Below, in pieces: positions 13,419-22,366 of a DNA stretch of 64,000 nt (within the stretch, counting starts at the first letter, position 1; every line of letters starts with the position of its first letter). A model generated the notes under the pieces. It saw only the letters and a program-made list of their open reading frames with translations, was not told the DNA's origin and did no database searches. The position numbers and the translations under genes were made by a program. Source of the stretch: Drancourtella massiliensis (lineage in GTDB: Bacteria > Bacillota > Clostridia > Lachnospirales > Lachnospiraceae); the NCBI RefSeq assembly GCF_016900655.1, contig NZ_JACJKH010000018.1, positions 1-64,000 of the forward strand, in the 5' to 3' direction.

Positions 13419-14636
13419 TTATACAAATCTTACTCCCTGTGAATATACGGTTTTTCCACCAAGGTATACCGTATTGACATTATAAACACAGGAGATGTCT
13501 TTGCTCAGATCTCCGTCTACTACAAGAATGTCTGCCAGCAGACCTTCTTTAATCATTCCAAGTTCATCTTCTCTTCCGAGAACTTTTGCAGGGTTTGCTG
13601 TTGATGTCTGAATCGCCTGTACCGGAGTGATTCCGTATTTTACCATCAGCTCCATTTCCTGAGCGATTGGAAGAACCGGAGCACCGTACATTACCATATC
13701 GCTTCCGGTGCAGACCGTCACACCTGTATCATAAAGCTCTTTAAAATGATCACGGTAGGCTTCATATGCCGGCTCATAGAACTGATAATCCCTCTGCTCT
13801 TTTGCGGCAACCGGATCATTGAATACATCCGCGTTTCCCTCCTCGATGTTCTTCTTGCACACTTCATATAAATATGTATAGGCAAAAATCGTCGGCGTCC
13901 ACGCAATTCCCTTTTCTTTCATCTGCTGCGCCTGCTCTACTGTCAGGAATGTTCCGTGTTCAATCGTATCGAACCCGGCATCAATACACATCTGAATCGA
14001 TGGATGAGTTCCCGCGTGAACAACACATTTGATTCCTCTTCTGTGGCACTCATCTGCCGCCGCATCTAATTCTTCCTGGGTGTACTCCGGAATATGGGAA
14101 CGGTGGCTTGTAAGCAGTTTGATCCATTCCGCTCCATCTCTTCTCTGCTTTCTGATCTCTTTGCGGATTGCCCATGGTCCGTCCACTTCAACAACTTCAT
14201 CCCAGCAGTGTCCACCCGTCATACACATACCTTCTCCCACATGCGTGATACGGGGAATCGTGATAAATCCTTTCTCCTCCGCAAGTTTCAATGTCTTGCA
14301 CACTCCGTGCGGAGAATAGCAGTCTCTGACACTTGTGATTCCTTTCGTAAATGCTGCCTGCGCATGCTGAAGTGCATACATCATAATCATCTGATCATTA
14401 TAGTTGAAGCTGTCCGGCTGGCTGAACCAGTATCCCAGATGTGCATGCATATCGGTAAGTCCCGGCAAAATTGTTGCCTCCCCATAATCTTTGACTTCTT
14501 CCTCCGGATATTGGGCAGTCAATTCTTCCTTCTTCCCTACTTTTGCAATTTTGCCATCCTTTCCGATCAGCACTGCCGCCTTCTCAAGCACGGTGCTTCC
14601 GTCTCCGGTAATCAGATGTTCCGCTGTGATTATCAT
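13419..14636 (-). CDS. Amidohydrolase-superfamily metal-dependent hydrolase (imidazolonepropionase/prolidase-like)
   Basis: This 405-aa cytoplasmic TIM-barrel hydrolase has the superfamily metal ligands HAH in LPGLTDMHAHLGYW (about 60), His in VVHAGTHPS and IEHGTF, and the catalytic Asp in TGSDMVMYG. The C-terminal beta-sandwich strand GLLADILVVDGDL is complete. Related proteins hydrolyse Xaa-Pro/Xaa-Arg dipeptides or cyclic amides; the substrate cannot be decided here. Its start follows GGAGGAAAAAGAC. It is one of three genes lying between rplL and rpoB. Confidence 0.8.
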   Translation of the reverse strand: MIITAEHLITGDGSTVLEKAAVLIGKDGKIAKVGKKEELTAQYPEEEVKDYGEATILPGLTDMHAHLGYWFSQPDSFNYNDQMIMMYALQHAQAAFTKGITSVRDCYSPHGVCKTLKLAEEKGFITIPRITHVGEGMCMTGGHCWDEVVEVDGPWAIRKEIRKQRRDGAEWIKLLTSHRSHIPEYTQEELDAAADECHRRGIKCVVHAGTHPSIQMCIDAGFDTIEHGTFLTVEQAQQMKEKGIAWTPTIFAYTYLYEVCKKNIEEGNADVFNDPVAAKEQRDYQFYEPAYEAYRDHFKELYDTGVTVCTGSDMVMYGAPVLPIAQEMELMVKYGITPVQAIQTSTANPAKVLGREDELGMIKEGLLADILVVDGDLSKDISCVYNVNTVYLGGKTVYSQGVRFV

Positions 14637-14841
14637 GTCTTTTTCCTCCTTGATCCCATACTGTCATATGATATTTCTCTTTCATCCCAAAGAGAAATCA
14701 TCTCCATGCCATTTATTATAATGCACAATTAATCTTATTACAACTGGTGAAAAATATATATTTTGCACAATTTATTTCTGTTCACCCATGCTCAGAAAGG
14801 GAACATCTATCATTTGCAGGAACCGAAGCTTCCTGTTAAAC

Positions 14842-14874
14842 AAAAAATGGCAGGATTCCTGCGAATCCTGCCAT
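14842..14874 (-). terminator. rplJL operon terminator
   Basis: On the minus strand the stem ATGGCAGGATT/AATCCTGCCAT is followed by a run of Ts (plus-strand AAAAAA at 14842-14847), about 20 nt past the rplL stop. It closes the rplJL unit before the intervening genes and rpoBC. Confidence 0.85.
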
Positions 14875-14893
14875 CATCATTCCATCAACGAAA

Positions 14894-15268
14894 TTATTTA
14901 ACGTTAACTTCAGCGCCTTCTCCTTCGAGTTTAGCTTTGATTTCTTCAGCTTCTTCTTTGGATACAGCTTCTTTTACTACCTTCGGAGCGTTGTCAACAA
15001 GGTCTTTTGCTTCTTTTAATCCAAGTCCTGTGATTTCACGAACAACTTTGATTACTTTAACTTTGGAAGCACCTGCAGAAACAAGTTCTACATCGAACTC
15101 TGTCTTTTCTTCAGCTGCTGCTGCTTCTCCGCCTGCTGCTGCTACAACAACACCTGCTGCTGCGGATACACCAAATTCTTCTTCACATGCTTTTACTAAA
15201 TCGTTTAATTCTAATACAGATAATTCTTTGATAGCTTCAATAAATTCAGCTGTTGTTAATTTTGCCAT
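14894..15268 (-). CDS. rplL: 50S ribosomal protein L7/L12
   Basis: This 124-aa stalk protein starts [16 protein letters not shown] at 15268, preceded by GGAGGTAAATAAA. It has the dimerising N-domain, an Ala/Gly/Glu-rich hinge (about 36-52), and the C-terminal factor-binding domain ([20 protein letters not shown]). It recruits translation factors as a multimer bound to L10. It sits 60 nt after rplJ and ends at a terminator instead of running into rpoB as in most bacteria. Confidence 0.98.
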   Translation of the reverse strand: MAKLTTAEFIEAIKELSVLELNDLVKACEEEFGVSAAAGVVVAAAGGEAAAAEEKTEFDVELVSAGASKVKVIKVVREITGLGLKEAKDLVDNAPKVVKEAVSKEEAEEIKAKLEGEGAEVNVK

Positions 15269-15328
15269 TTTATTTACCTCCATATTTTGTATCGGTTTCG
15301 TTCTCTTGAATCAATGATTCTGAATCAA

Positions 15329-15880
15329 TTACTCAGCTGGTGTTTCAGCTGGTTCTTCTGCCGGAGCTTCCTCTGCTGCTGCCTCGCACGCCTCTGCTCC
15401 ACCCTGTTCAGCGATCTGATTAAGTACACGAGCAAGATTTGTGATAGGTGACTGTAAGCTTCCAAGCAATTTGGAAAGGAGCTCTTCTCTTGAAGGAATC
15501 TTGGAAAGTTCTGTGATTCCTGCTGCATCGTAAACGGTTCCTTCTACTACACCGGCTTTTACTTCCAGAGCCTCTGCTGTCTTGGCGAACTTGCAGATGA
15601 TTCTTGCCGGAGCTGTAGCATCGTCTTTAGATACAACCATTGCGCTCGGTCCTTCCAGGTATTCTTCCAGACCTGCGAAATCCGTACCTTCAAAAGCTCT
15701 TTTCATCATTGTGTTCTTGCAGACTTTGTAAATGACACCTGCTTCTCTTAACTGTTTACGCAGTTCTGTGTCCTGTGCTACTGTAAGTCCACGGTAGTCA
15801 ACAATGACAACTGACTGTGCATCCTTGATGTCATCAGCGATCGCCTGCACGATTGGCTGTTTTAATTCCACTTTTGCCAC
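15329..15880 (-). CDS. rplJ: 50S ribosomal protein L10
   Basis: This 183-aa L10 anchors L7/L12 dimers to 23S rRNA. I place the start at the GTG at 15880 (VAKVELKQPIVQAI) because AAGGAGGTGCGTTAATC precedes it; the longer ATG-initiated ORF reads through the regulatory leader and is rejected. The C-terminus has an Ala/Glu/Pro-rich tail (EEAPAEEPAETPAE) that is longer and more acidic than usual. L10 normally represses its own operon by binding the leader. Confidence 0.97.
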   Translation of the reverse strand: MAKVELKQPIVQAIADDIKDAQSVVIVDYRGLTVAQDTELRKQLREAGVIYKVCKNTMMKRAFEGTDFAGLEEYLEGPSAMVVSKDDATAPARIICKFAKTAEALEVKAGVVEGTVYDAAGITELSKIPSREELLSKLLGSLQSPITNLARVLNQIAEQGGAEACEAAAEEAPAEEPAETPAE

Positions 15881-15917
15881 GATTAACGCACCTCCTTGTA
15901 GTATTTGTGAGCTGCCA

Positions 15918-16039
15918 GAAAAAACCTCTCTGCAAAAAGACAGAGAGGTCAACATTCAAGTAAAGAATTTTGTCTTCCTCGGTAGGCGTTTTGATCCTTA
16001 TGCCGTCCGGCACCTACTGTCTTCGGCAGTTACTTCGTA
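15918..16039 (-). ncRNA. L10 ribosomal protein leader with attenuator
   Basis: On the minus strand the transcript contains GAAGACAGTAGGTGCCGG and GGATCAAAACGCCTACCGAGGAAGAC, the conserved kink-turn and paired segments of the Firmicutes L10 leader, to which the L10(L12)4 complex binds. It is followed by the hairpin ACCTCTCTG...CAGAGAGGT and a T-run (15949-15918), which gives transcription attenuation just before the rplJ ribosome-binding site. Confidence 0.88.
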
Positions 16040-16068
16040 ACAATACCATATATACTCATGGTTGTCAA
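16040..16068 (-). promoter_or_regulatory. rplJL promoter (TTGACA-17-TATTGT)
   Basis: A consensus -35 TTGACA (16068-16063) and a -10 TATTGT (16045-16040) with a 17-nt spacer lie immediately upstream of the L10 leader on the minus strand. Confidence 0.8.
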
Positions 16069-16084
16069 TATTTTTTGCTAATTT

Positions 16085-16788
16085 TTATTCTTCTGTTTTT
16101 GACGGGATTTTCATCGCTCTGTAAAACAGCAGACTCCCAAGAAGCGGTGCCAGTACCGCAAAGCACATTCCTGCTTTCATTCCAAACTGTTCCGCTGTAT
16201 ATCCAAACTGCTGCGCAAAGGCCGTCACATTTTCACTTCTGACGGCGCTGTCTGTGATCACCCCGACAATCTGCGGATAGAAGGTCGCCCCCAGATCTCC
16301 TCCGACAGCCATCAGAGCAAACAGCGCAACCCCCGCATTCGGAACCTTGTTTGTCACCGCAATCGGGCTTCCCGGCCAGAGCATCGAAACAAAAAATCCG
16401 GTTATTGCACAGGAAACCAGTCCTGCCGCAGCCGAATCAGAAAGTGCTGCAACTGCATAGCATGCGGTTGTTCCCAAAGCTCCGAACAAAAGAATCCGGT
16501 CAATGCCTTTTCCATATTTTGAATACAGCGTCCGCCCCAGCCCGATTGCGGCTCCAAAGAGCGCCAGGCCAAGCAGGTCGCCATCATAATAGATGTTACT
16601 GCAGGGAGCAAGGTCAGAACCAACGTTATGCTCTGCCAGTTTTCACTGCCAAAAGCAGTCATAAATCCCGCCGAAACTACTACGACAGCCAGCACACCCC
16701 ACGCGTAGCAGGAATGAAGGCGGCTTTTGTGATCCGATATCGTTCCATTTTCATTCTCATAGCCCCCCTCTTCATATTTAAGCTTCAT
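16085..16788 (-). pseudogene. Degraded MFS transporter
   Basis: Two frames together encode pieces of a major-facilitator protein. The 5' frame gives one membrane segment (AWGVLAVVVVSAGFMTAFG). From about 16590 another frame encodes the last four segments, including GAAIGLGRTLYSKYGKGID and the loop MLWPGSPIAVTNKVPNAG, ending FYRAMKIPSKTEE. Most of the first eight helices are missing and at least one frameshift is present, so this is a relic with an internal deletion. It occupies the place upstream of rplJ where rplK-rplA would lie in the canonical order. Confidence 0.75.
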
Positions 16789-16933
16789 TCTATCATATTG
16801 AAATCAGATGATGCAAGAAATCTTCTTTCGGGTTTCTATAATACCCAGATTCCATCATTCATGGTACAATGATCCTGAATAAAGTAAAAAAACGGCATCC
16901 GGATTCCGGATGCGGCTGACGGAGGATTTGAAC

Positions 16934-18079
16934 ATGATTTTAATCAAACAAGCAGAAGTCTATACACCTCACATTATCGGAATCAAAGATGTACTCGTCT
17001 GCGGAGGACAGATCGAAGCCATAGAGGACCGCATCTCTCTCCCGCTTCCATCCTGTCATGTGATTGACGGAACAGGAAAACTGCTCATTCCCGGAATCAT
17101 CGATCCGCACGTGCACGTCACCGGAGGCGGCGGCGAAGGCAGTTTTCACACTCAGGTTCCTCCTGTCTCCCTGTCAGATCTGATTCGGGGCGGTGTCACT
17201 ACTGTAGTCGGTCTTCTCGGAACAGACGGAATTACCAGAAGCGTTGAAAATCTGCTTGCCCGTGTCAAAGCACTGAAAGAAGAAGGAATCAGCACCTATG
17301 CCTGCACCGGTTCCTATGGCTTTCCGTCCGTCACTCTGACCGGAGACGTCAAAAGAGATCTCGTATTTATCGATGAGATTTTGGGGGTGAAACTCGCCCT
17401 TTCGGATCACAGAGCGCCAAACGTCACTGTCAATGAGCTCATGCGGCTCGGAAGTGACACCCGTACCGCCGGAATGCTCTCCGGAAAATGCGGTATCGTT
17501 GTCCTTCATATGGGCGATGCCCCGTCCGGTCTTGCACCTGTCCGGGAAGCACTTGCACGGACAGCCATTCCGGTCAAGATCTTTCATCCGACCCACGTCA
17601 ACCGTAAACGTGAGCTTCTGGAGGAAGCGTTTGCGTTTGCCCGCCAGGGCGGCTTCATCGATCTGACCTGCGGGATTGACGGAGCCGGACGCCCGGCCGC
17701 CTGTATCATGGAGGCCAGAGAACGTGGTATCCCGATGGAGCAGATCACCATAAGTTCCGATGGAATGGGAAGCTGGTCCACTTATGATGAATCCGGCAGT
17801 CTTCTTGCAATCGGATACGCACCGGTAGATACGGTTCTGAAGGAGGTCAAAGTCCTCGTCCAGGAATATCAGCTCCCTCTGGAAGAGGCTCTGTGCTTTG
17901 CCACTTCCAACACGGCCAGATCGCTGGAACTCTTCCCGAAAAAAGGATGTATCCGTGCCGGCTCCGATGCAGACCTTTTACTTCTGGAAGAAGATCTTTC
18001 CATCCATACGGTCATTGCCGGCGGCAGGCGTATGCTGGAAGATCATGTGCTTCTTCAGAAAGGCACCTACGAAATCTGA
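16934..18079 (+). CDS. iadA: Isoaspartyl dipeptidase (beta-aspartyl peptidase)
   Basis: This 381-aa amidohydrolase cleaves isoaspartyl dipeptides from damaged proteins. It shows the IadA binuclear zinc layout: HVH in IIDPHVHVTGGGGEGS, a bridging Lys in GVKLALSDHR, His in VVLHMGDAP and HPTHVNRK, and Asp in SSDGMGSW. The GGGEGSFHTQVPP substrate loop is typical. The start at 16934 follows GGAGGATTTGAAC; the longer ORF start lacks an RBS. It ends at a strong terminator, so it appears monocistronic, and it fits the peptide-catabolism character of the neighbourhood. Confidence 0.93.
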   Translation: MILIKQAEVYTPHIIGIKDVLVCGGQIEAIEDRISLPLPSCHVIDGTGKLLIPGIIDPHVHVTGGGGEGSFHTQVPPVSLSDLIRGGVTTVVGLLGTDGITRSVENLLARVKALKEEGISTYACTGSYGFPSVTLTGDVKRDLVFIDEILGVKLALSDHRAPNVTVNELMRLGSDTRTAGMLSGKCGIVVLHMGDAPSGLAPVREALARTAIPVKIFHPTHVNRKRELLEEAFAFARQGGFIDLTCGIDGAGRPAACIMEARERGIPMEQITISSDGMGSWSTYDESGSLLAIGYAPVDTVLKEVKVLVQEYQLPLEEALCFATSNTARSLELFPKKGCIRAGSDADLLLLEEDLSIHTVIAGGRRMLEDHVLLQKGTYEI

Positions 18080-18106
18080 TCCGATACTGTGAAATTTCTG
18101 CTAAAC

Positions 18107-18157
18107 AAAAAGCAGGCACGGTCCGGGATGTCTGATTCCCGGCCGATGCCTGTTTTT
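18107..18157. terminator. Bidirectional terminator between iadA and apeB
   Basis: AAAAAGCAGGCA...TGCCTGTTTTT encloses an inner stem CCGGGA/TCCCGG. It serves both converging genes. Confidence 0.85.
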
Positions 18158-18181
18158 CAATACTTATACTTATTTCAATGC

Positions 18182-19534
18182 TTATTCATGAATGGTCATT
18201 CGGATGGTACCGTCGGCCTCTTCCAGCAGTTGTGTGCGGAAAAAGATTTCTGACGCTTGTTCCAGATACACAAGATCCTTGATTCCCGAAGTCTCATAGG
18301 ATGAATGCATGGCAAGCTGCGGGAGCCCGATATCAACGGCTTTCATAGACATCTGCGCCATGGCAAGATTGCCAAGCGTGCTTCCTCCGGCCATGTCAGA
18401 GCGGTTAGCAAAATACTGTACCGGCACCCCCGCTTTCCGGCAGATTTCCTGAAACAGCGCCGTACTGATGCCGTCACTTGTATATTTCTGTCCCGCATGG
18501 GACTTAATAACAATTCCCTCATTTAAATATGCACAGTTCCCCTCATCGGTTTTCTGAGGGTAATTCGGATGCACAGCATGTGCATTGTCACAGCTCAGAA
18601 GAAAGCTGGATGCAGCTGCCCGGCAGAAATCATCTTCCCCTTTTCCAAGGGCCCTGTTGACCCGTTTCAGGACATCTGTCAGGAACGTGGATGCGGCACC
18701 CTGTTTGGTCCCGGATCCCACTTCCTCGTTGTCAAAGCACGCAAAGACATTGATGCCTCCCGGATTTTCCCCTTTCAGGAATCCTTTCAAAGATGCATAG
18801 GCGCATTGAAGGTCATCCAGCTGAGGGCAGGAAAGGAACTCTTCCTCCAGCCCCCAGATCGAAGGTTTCATCCTGTTATATAAGAAAAGATCCATTCCAA
18901 GAATATGTTCCGGCCTTATCTGCAATTCCTCCGCGATCAGCTTCCTGACCGTATCCAGCTCCAGTTCCCTGGCAGACAACAGAGGCAGCATATCCTCCTG
19001 AAGGTTAAATTTCTGTCCCTCATTGACTTTACGGTTCATGTGAATTGCAAGACTCGGAATCAACAGAAGATCTCTGTCGATCTTCACCAGACGCTCCTGT
19101 ATTCCGTCTTTTGTGCGCACGACTGCTCTTCCCGCCAGAGAAAGCGGACGGTCAAACCACGGTGCGCAGAGCATTCCACCATAGCCTTCTGTGTTAAGCT
19201 TTGTATAATGCCCTTTCACTGTCATTTCGGCACGTTCTTTTACCTTGAATGTGGGAGAATCACTGTGAGACGCCGCAATCTGGAATCCATAGTCCTGCAC
19301 GTCGTTTCCCACCTCAAATGCCAGGATACTGGAATGATTGCGGGTCACATAATAGCGCCCGCCTCTGTGGATTTCCCATCTTTCGGATTCTGCCAGCGGG
19401 AGAAATCCCTCCCGCTTCAAAATCTCTGCCATCTGCTCCACCGCATGAAACGGTGTCGGCGAATTCTGGATAAAGGCTGCCAGTTCCAGCGCCTCATCTT
19501 TGCACACCTGCGTATCCATCATCTTATTATACAT
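18182..19534 (-). CDS. apeB: M18-family aminopeptidase
   Basis: This zinc aminopeptidase has about 450 aa. M18 motifs are visible: ASHSDSPTFKVK (His-x-Asp metal ligands), the catalytic Glu pair in FDNEEVGSGTKQGAAST, and the C-terminal ligand His in LAMHSSYETSG. M18 enzymes favour acidic or bulky N-terminal residues and form large cytoplasmic dodecamers. The start at 19534 is favoured by GAAAGGA 10 nt upstream and overlaps the upstream permease stop by 8 nt (ATGTATAA), implying translational coupling. Permease and peptidase probably act together in amino-acid or peptide use. Confidence 0.92.
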   Translation of the reverse strand: MYNKMMDTQVCKDEALELAAFIQNSPTPFHAVEQMAEILKREGFLPLAESERWEIHRGGRYYVTRNHSSILAFEVGNDVQDYGFQIAASHSDSPTFKVKERAEMTVKGHYTKLNTEGYGGMLCAPWFDRPLSLAGRAVVRTKDGIQERLVKIDRDLLLIPSLAIHMNRKVNEGQKFNLQEDMLPLLSARELELDTVRKLIAEELQIRPEHILGMDLFLYNRMKPSIWGLEEEFLSCPQLDDLQCAYASLKGFLKGENPGGINVFACFDNEEVGSGTKQGAASTFLTDVLKRVNRALGKGEDDFCRAAASSFLLSCDNAHAVHPNYPQKTDEGNCAYLNEGIVIKSHAGQKYTSDGISTALFQEICRKAGVPVQYFANRSDMAGGSTLGNLAMAQMSMKAVDIGLPQLAMHSSYETSGIKDLVYLEQASEIFFRTQLLEEADGTIRMTIHE

Positions 19535-20972
19535 CCTGTACCATTCCTTTCTCCCGTTCCCGCTTTGCAATCTTTGGCAGGATCAGGCCAAGTGCAGTCA
19601 GAACAATCGGTGTGATGATGTTGAGCGCCATGGTCATCGGATCTTTGCTGTACATTCCCATAATACAGCACGCCGCTGTCACAACAAAACACCAGCCTCC
19701 GAAGAAATATGCTATCTTTTGGCTCTTCACAAACCGGTACTCTGCCGGAATACGCTTGATCGCTCTCCGCAGCGCAATGTAGGCTACAAATACCCACAGA
19801 TAACGGAGCGGCATACAGACAGAATTCAATCTTGTCAGCTGCTGAAGAACGGATGCCGCTCCAGGCATCACGGTCTGGATCAAAATAATTGCGCCGGAAA
19901 GAATGACCACCAGCCAGATTCCATTGCTGAACGCACCGTATTTGTTCTTTTTCAACAGTTTGCTTGGAATGAATTCTTTTGTCTTCTCGTTATCAAGAAG
20001 CATACGAAGAGGTGCGTCAATACTTAAAATCAAAATTGCGAACTGTCCGATCATGTTGCAGAGCGCATAAAGAACCAGGAACAAGTCTCCCACATGGTAA
20101 TACTCGCCCAGACGCTGGAACGCCCAATAAGCACCGTTCGCGGCATAAGAATCAAACGTCTCCTGGCTTTCATTGATCACCGCCGGATCAAACATCATTC
20201 CCATGGCGATTGTTCCAAGGATCGCACATCCTGCCACCATGACCGCCATAAAGATAATTCCCTTTGGAAAACCTTTACTTGGATCTTTTACTTTATTGAC
20301 ATAAGGAGAAATTTTCTCGCATCCGCCTACCGCAAAGACCAGAATGGAAAGGCTTGTGAAGTAACCCATATTAAAATTCGGAATCAAATTATCCAGACTG
20401 AAATCCAGACTGATAAAATCTGCGCCCGGGTTAATCGCAGGTGCAGCGAACATCATTACGATGTACAAAAGGGACATGACAAACATGCTGGTTCCGGCAA
20501 TCGTTGTCAGCTTCTTCAATGGATTAAGACCTCTGCTGGCAATATAGCAGCAGATCAGAAATACTGCCAGTGTCGCAAGCTGTACATAAACCGTCGGAAT
20601 CGTATCATAGGTCTCATGATCACGGAAAATCGCCCAGCTCAGCGCTTTAAGCCCGCCGCTTCCCTTGCTGGCAATGTAAGTGATGTGACATGCCCAGTAC
20701 GTCCATCCTGCATAATAAGCGATCTTCGGTCCTGTTGTCTCATAGATCCAGGAATTGACACCGCTTCCGCTGTTCTTGAAAGCGGAGCCCAGTTCTCCGA
20801 CCATCAGGGCATACGGAATAAAGTACAGGGCAAACATCAGAATCCAGCTGAGCATTACCTGCGTTCCGTTAAAATAGATAAATCCGTTTAATACATTTCC
20901 AAATCCCCACACGGTAGAAAATGACATAAATGCAAGGACATACCATTGTATTTTCTTATCTTGTGTTTTCAT
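19527..20972 (-). CDS. APC-superfamily amino-acid permease
   Basis: This 481-aa transporter has 12 hydrophobic segments and an N-terminal WYVLAFMSFSTVWGFGNVLN motif resembling glutamate/GABA-type antiporters of the APC superfamily. A conserved GGCEKISPYVNKVKDPSKGFP loop marks the TM6-7 region. It moves amino acids across the cytoplasmic membrane; the specific substrate is not evident. The coding region overlaps apeB. It is preceded by the C-terminal remnant of another gene, and the promoter at 21186-21214 reads through that remnant to reach it. Confidence 0.88.
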   Translation of the reverse strand: MKTQDKKIQWYVLAFMSFSTVWGFGNVLNGFIYFNGTQVMLSWILMFALYFIPYALMVGELGSAFKNSGSGVNSWIYETTGPKIAYYAGWTYWACHITYIASKGSGGLKALSWAIFRDHETYDTIPTVYVQLATLAVFLICCYIASRGLNPLKKLTTIAGTSMFVMSLLYIVMMFAAPAINPGADFISLDFSLDNLIPNFNMGYFTSLSILVFAVGGCEKISPYVNKVKDPSKGFPKGIIFMAVMVAGCAILGTIAMGMMFDPAVINESQETFDSYAANGAYWAFQRLGEYYHVGDLFLVLYALCNMIGQFAILILSIDAPLRMLLDNEKTKEFIPSKLLKKNKYGAFSNGIWLVVILSGAIILIQTVMPGAASVLQQLTRLNSVCMPLRYLWVFVAYIALRRAIKRIPAEYRFVKSQKIAYFFGGWCFVVTAACCIMGMYSKDPMTMALNIITPIVLTALGLILPKIAKREREKGMVQDV

Positions 20973-20987
20973 ATTTCTTCTACCTTT

Positions 20988-21173
20988 CTACTGTTTTACG
21001 TACAGGGAAAGAATTTCTTTGATCACTCTCACGGCAAGATCCATTCCTTCCGCTGTATCATGTTCATACGGCCCGTGGTACGCATGTCCGCCCGTTCTCC
21101 CACAGACCGGAGGTTCATCCTCTCTTCCTTTTAGATTTTCCGGCAGTTCCCTGCCTTTTCGTTCAAGCGCTTT
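20988..21173 (-). pseudogene. C-terminal remnant of an unidentified (hydrolase-like) gene
   Basis: An open frame of about 61 codons runs from a TGA stop (near 21176) to a TAG just before the permease gene. It encodes GGHAYHGPYEHDTAEGMDLA, then VRVIKEILSLYVKQ, which looks like the conserved C-terminus of a peptidase or hydrolase. There is no start codon or RBS, and a promoter abuts the truncation point. I read it as what is left after a deletion fused the promoter to the gene's 3' end. The parent family is not identified. Confidence 0.45.
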
Positions 21174-21185
21174 TCACATGATTCC

Positions 21186-21214
21186 ATTATAATTTTTATA
21201 AATATCAGTTTCAA
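21186..21214 (-). promoter_or_regulatory. Promoter of the permease-apeB operon
   Basis: On the minus strand TTGAAA (21214-21209), a 17-nt spacer and a perfect TATAAT (21191-21186) lie just upstream of the gene remnant. The transcript would carry about 200 nt of non-functional leader before the permease. Confidence 0.65.
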
Positions 21215-21315
21215 ATAACTAATCAGAATGACTTATATAACTGTTCCCTTATAATCCCTTTTATTTTGACTGATAATTTTCTCTTTGTATCCATAAATTG
21301 TATATCTTTCCCACA

Positions 21316-21364
21316 CAAAAAAACAGCGCCCGAAAACTTTCCTTTTTCCCGGGTACTGTTTTTC
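21316..21364 (-). terminator. Terminator of the PPDK-like/LysR operon
   Basis: On the minus strand AACAGTACCCGGGAAAA...TTTTCGGGCGCTGTT is followed by seven Ts, about 45 nt past the LysR stop. Confidence 0.75.
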
Positions 21365-21406
21365 TTCTTATTATTTGTTTCTTTTATATGTTTCATAACA
21401 GAATGT

Positions 21407-22366
21407 TTATAATTCTTTTTCTTCCACCGCAATTTTCATAAATTCTGCCATACACTTTGTGAAATATTTATTTTTACGGTAATAGAAATATACATTACGC
21501 TGCGCTGCCGGATCATCAATTTTATAGTATATAATATTCCGGTTGTACGGAAGGCTTTTTACTACCGTGTCACTTACAATCGCGATCCCCATCTCCCGTT
21601 CTGTATATGCCAGGATAGACAGGATCTGATCCATCTTAAACGCCACACGCGGCACAAATCCGGCCCGTTTACAGATTGCCTCCACCCGTTCTCTTGTATC
21701 ATTGTGAGCCCGCAGCATGAGGAACGGATCCTGCTCAAACAGTTTCAGCGCCACACCGTAGACTTCCGGACGCATATGGACATTCTGCTTGATATCATCC
21801 GATGTCATACCCCATGCCTGAGCCGCTTTGTTGCTTTCAAACGAAGCAGGCACGGCAAGCAGCAGATTCTCTTTCATAAAAAACCGCCTGTCATAGATCT
21901 CCTCATCCATCGGATAGTTATCCAGCATCAGATCCACTTCCCCTGAAAAGAGCTTCTTCTCGATCTGGGAAGTGTGCGCTTCCACAAGGTTCAGTTTGAT
22001 CTGCGGAAATTTCTCACGGAATTTCTTGATAATCCCCGGCAGTACAAACGAGATAAACAGATAGGTCCCGCCGATACTCAGGCGCCCTGTGAGCATGTCG
22101 TTCAGATTCCCGACATAACACTCAAACTCCTCCTCCAGATCCATGATCTTTTCTGCCGTCTTGATATATTTTTTCCCGCATTCCGTCAGTTGGATCGGCA
22201 CCGTGCTTCTGTCGAACAGCGGCATTCCGATCTTCTTTTCAATCTTCTTTACCGTTGCACTAAGAGCAGGCTGCGAAATGTAAAGATTGGCCGCCGCCCT
22301 GGAAAAGCTTCCTTCTTTATAAACTTCATAGACATATTCCATGTTTGCAAATGTATTTTCCTTCAT
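21407..22366 (-). CDS. LysR-family transcriptional regulator
   Basis: This 319-aa LTTR has an N-terminal winged HTH (FSRAAANLYISQPALSATVKKIEKKIG, about 18-45) followed by a periplasmic-binding-like effector domain starting near 90 (GRLSIGGTYLF). The start at 22366 uses an ATGA overlap with the stop of the PPDK-like gene, so the two are translationally coupled. The genes most likely regulated are its own operon, the divergent aspartate aminotransferase/GDH pair or the downstream amino-acid permease. The effector is unknown. Confidence 0.9.
   Translation of the reverse strand: MKENTFANMEYVYEVYKEGSFSRAAANLYISQPALSATVKKIEKKIGMPLFDRSTVPIQLTECGKKYIKTAEKIMDLEEEFECYVGNLNDMLTGRLSIGGTYLFISFVLPGIIKKFREKFPQIKLNLVEAHTSQIEKKLFSGEVDLMLDNYPMDEEIYDRRFFMKENLLLAVPASFESNKAAQAWGMTSDDIKQNVHMRPEVYGVALKLFEQDPFLMLRAHNDTRERVEAICKRAGFVPRVAFKMDQILSILAYTEREMGIAIVSDTVVKSLPYNRNIIYYKIDDPAAQRNVYFYYRKNKYFTKCMAEFMKIAVEEKEL

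Noticed and set aside
15881-15955. 25-codon N-terminal extension of L10
   Set aside because: It reads through the L10 leader attenuator; the GTG with AAGGAGG matches the family start.
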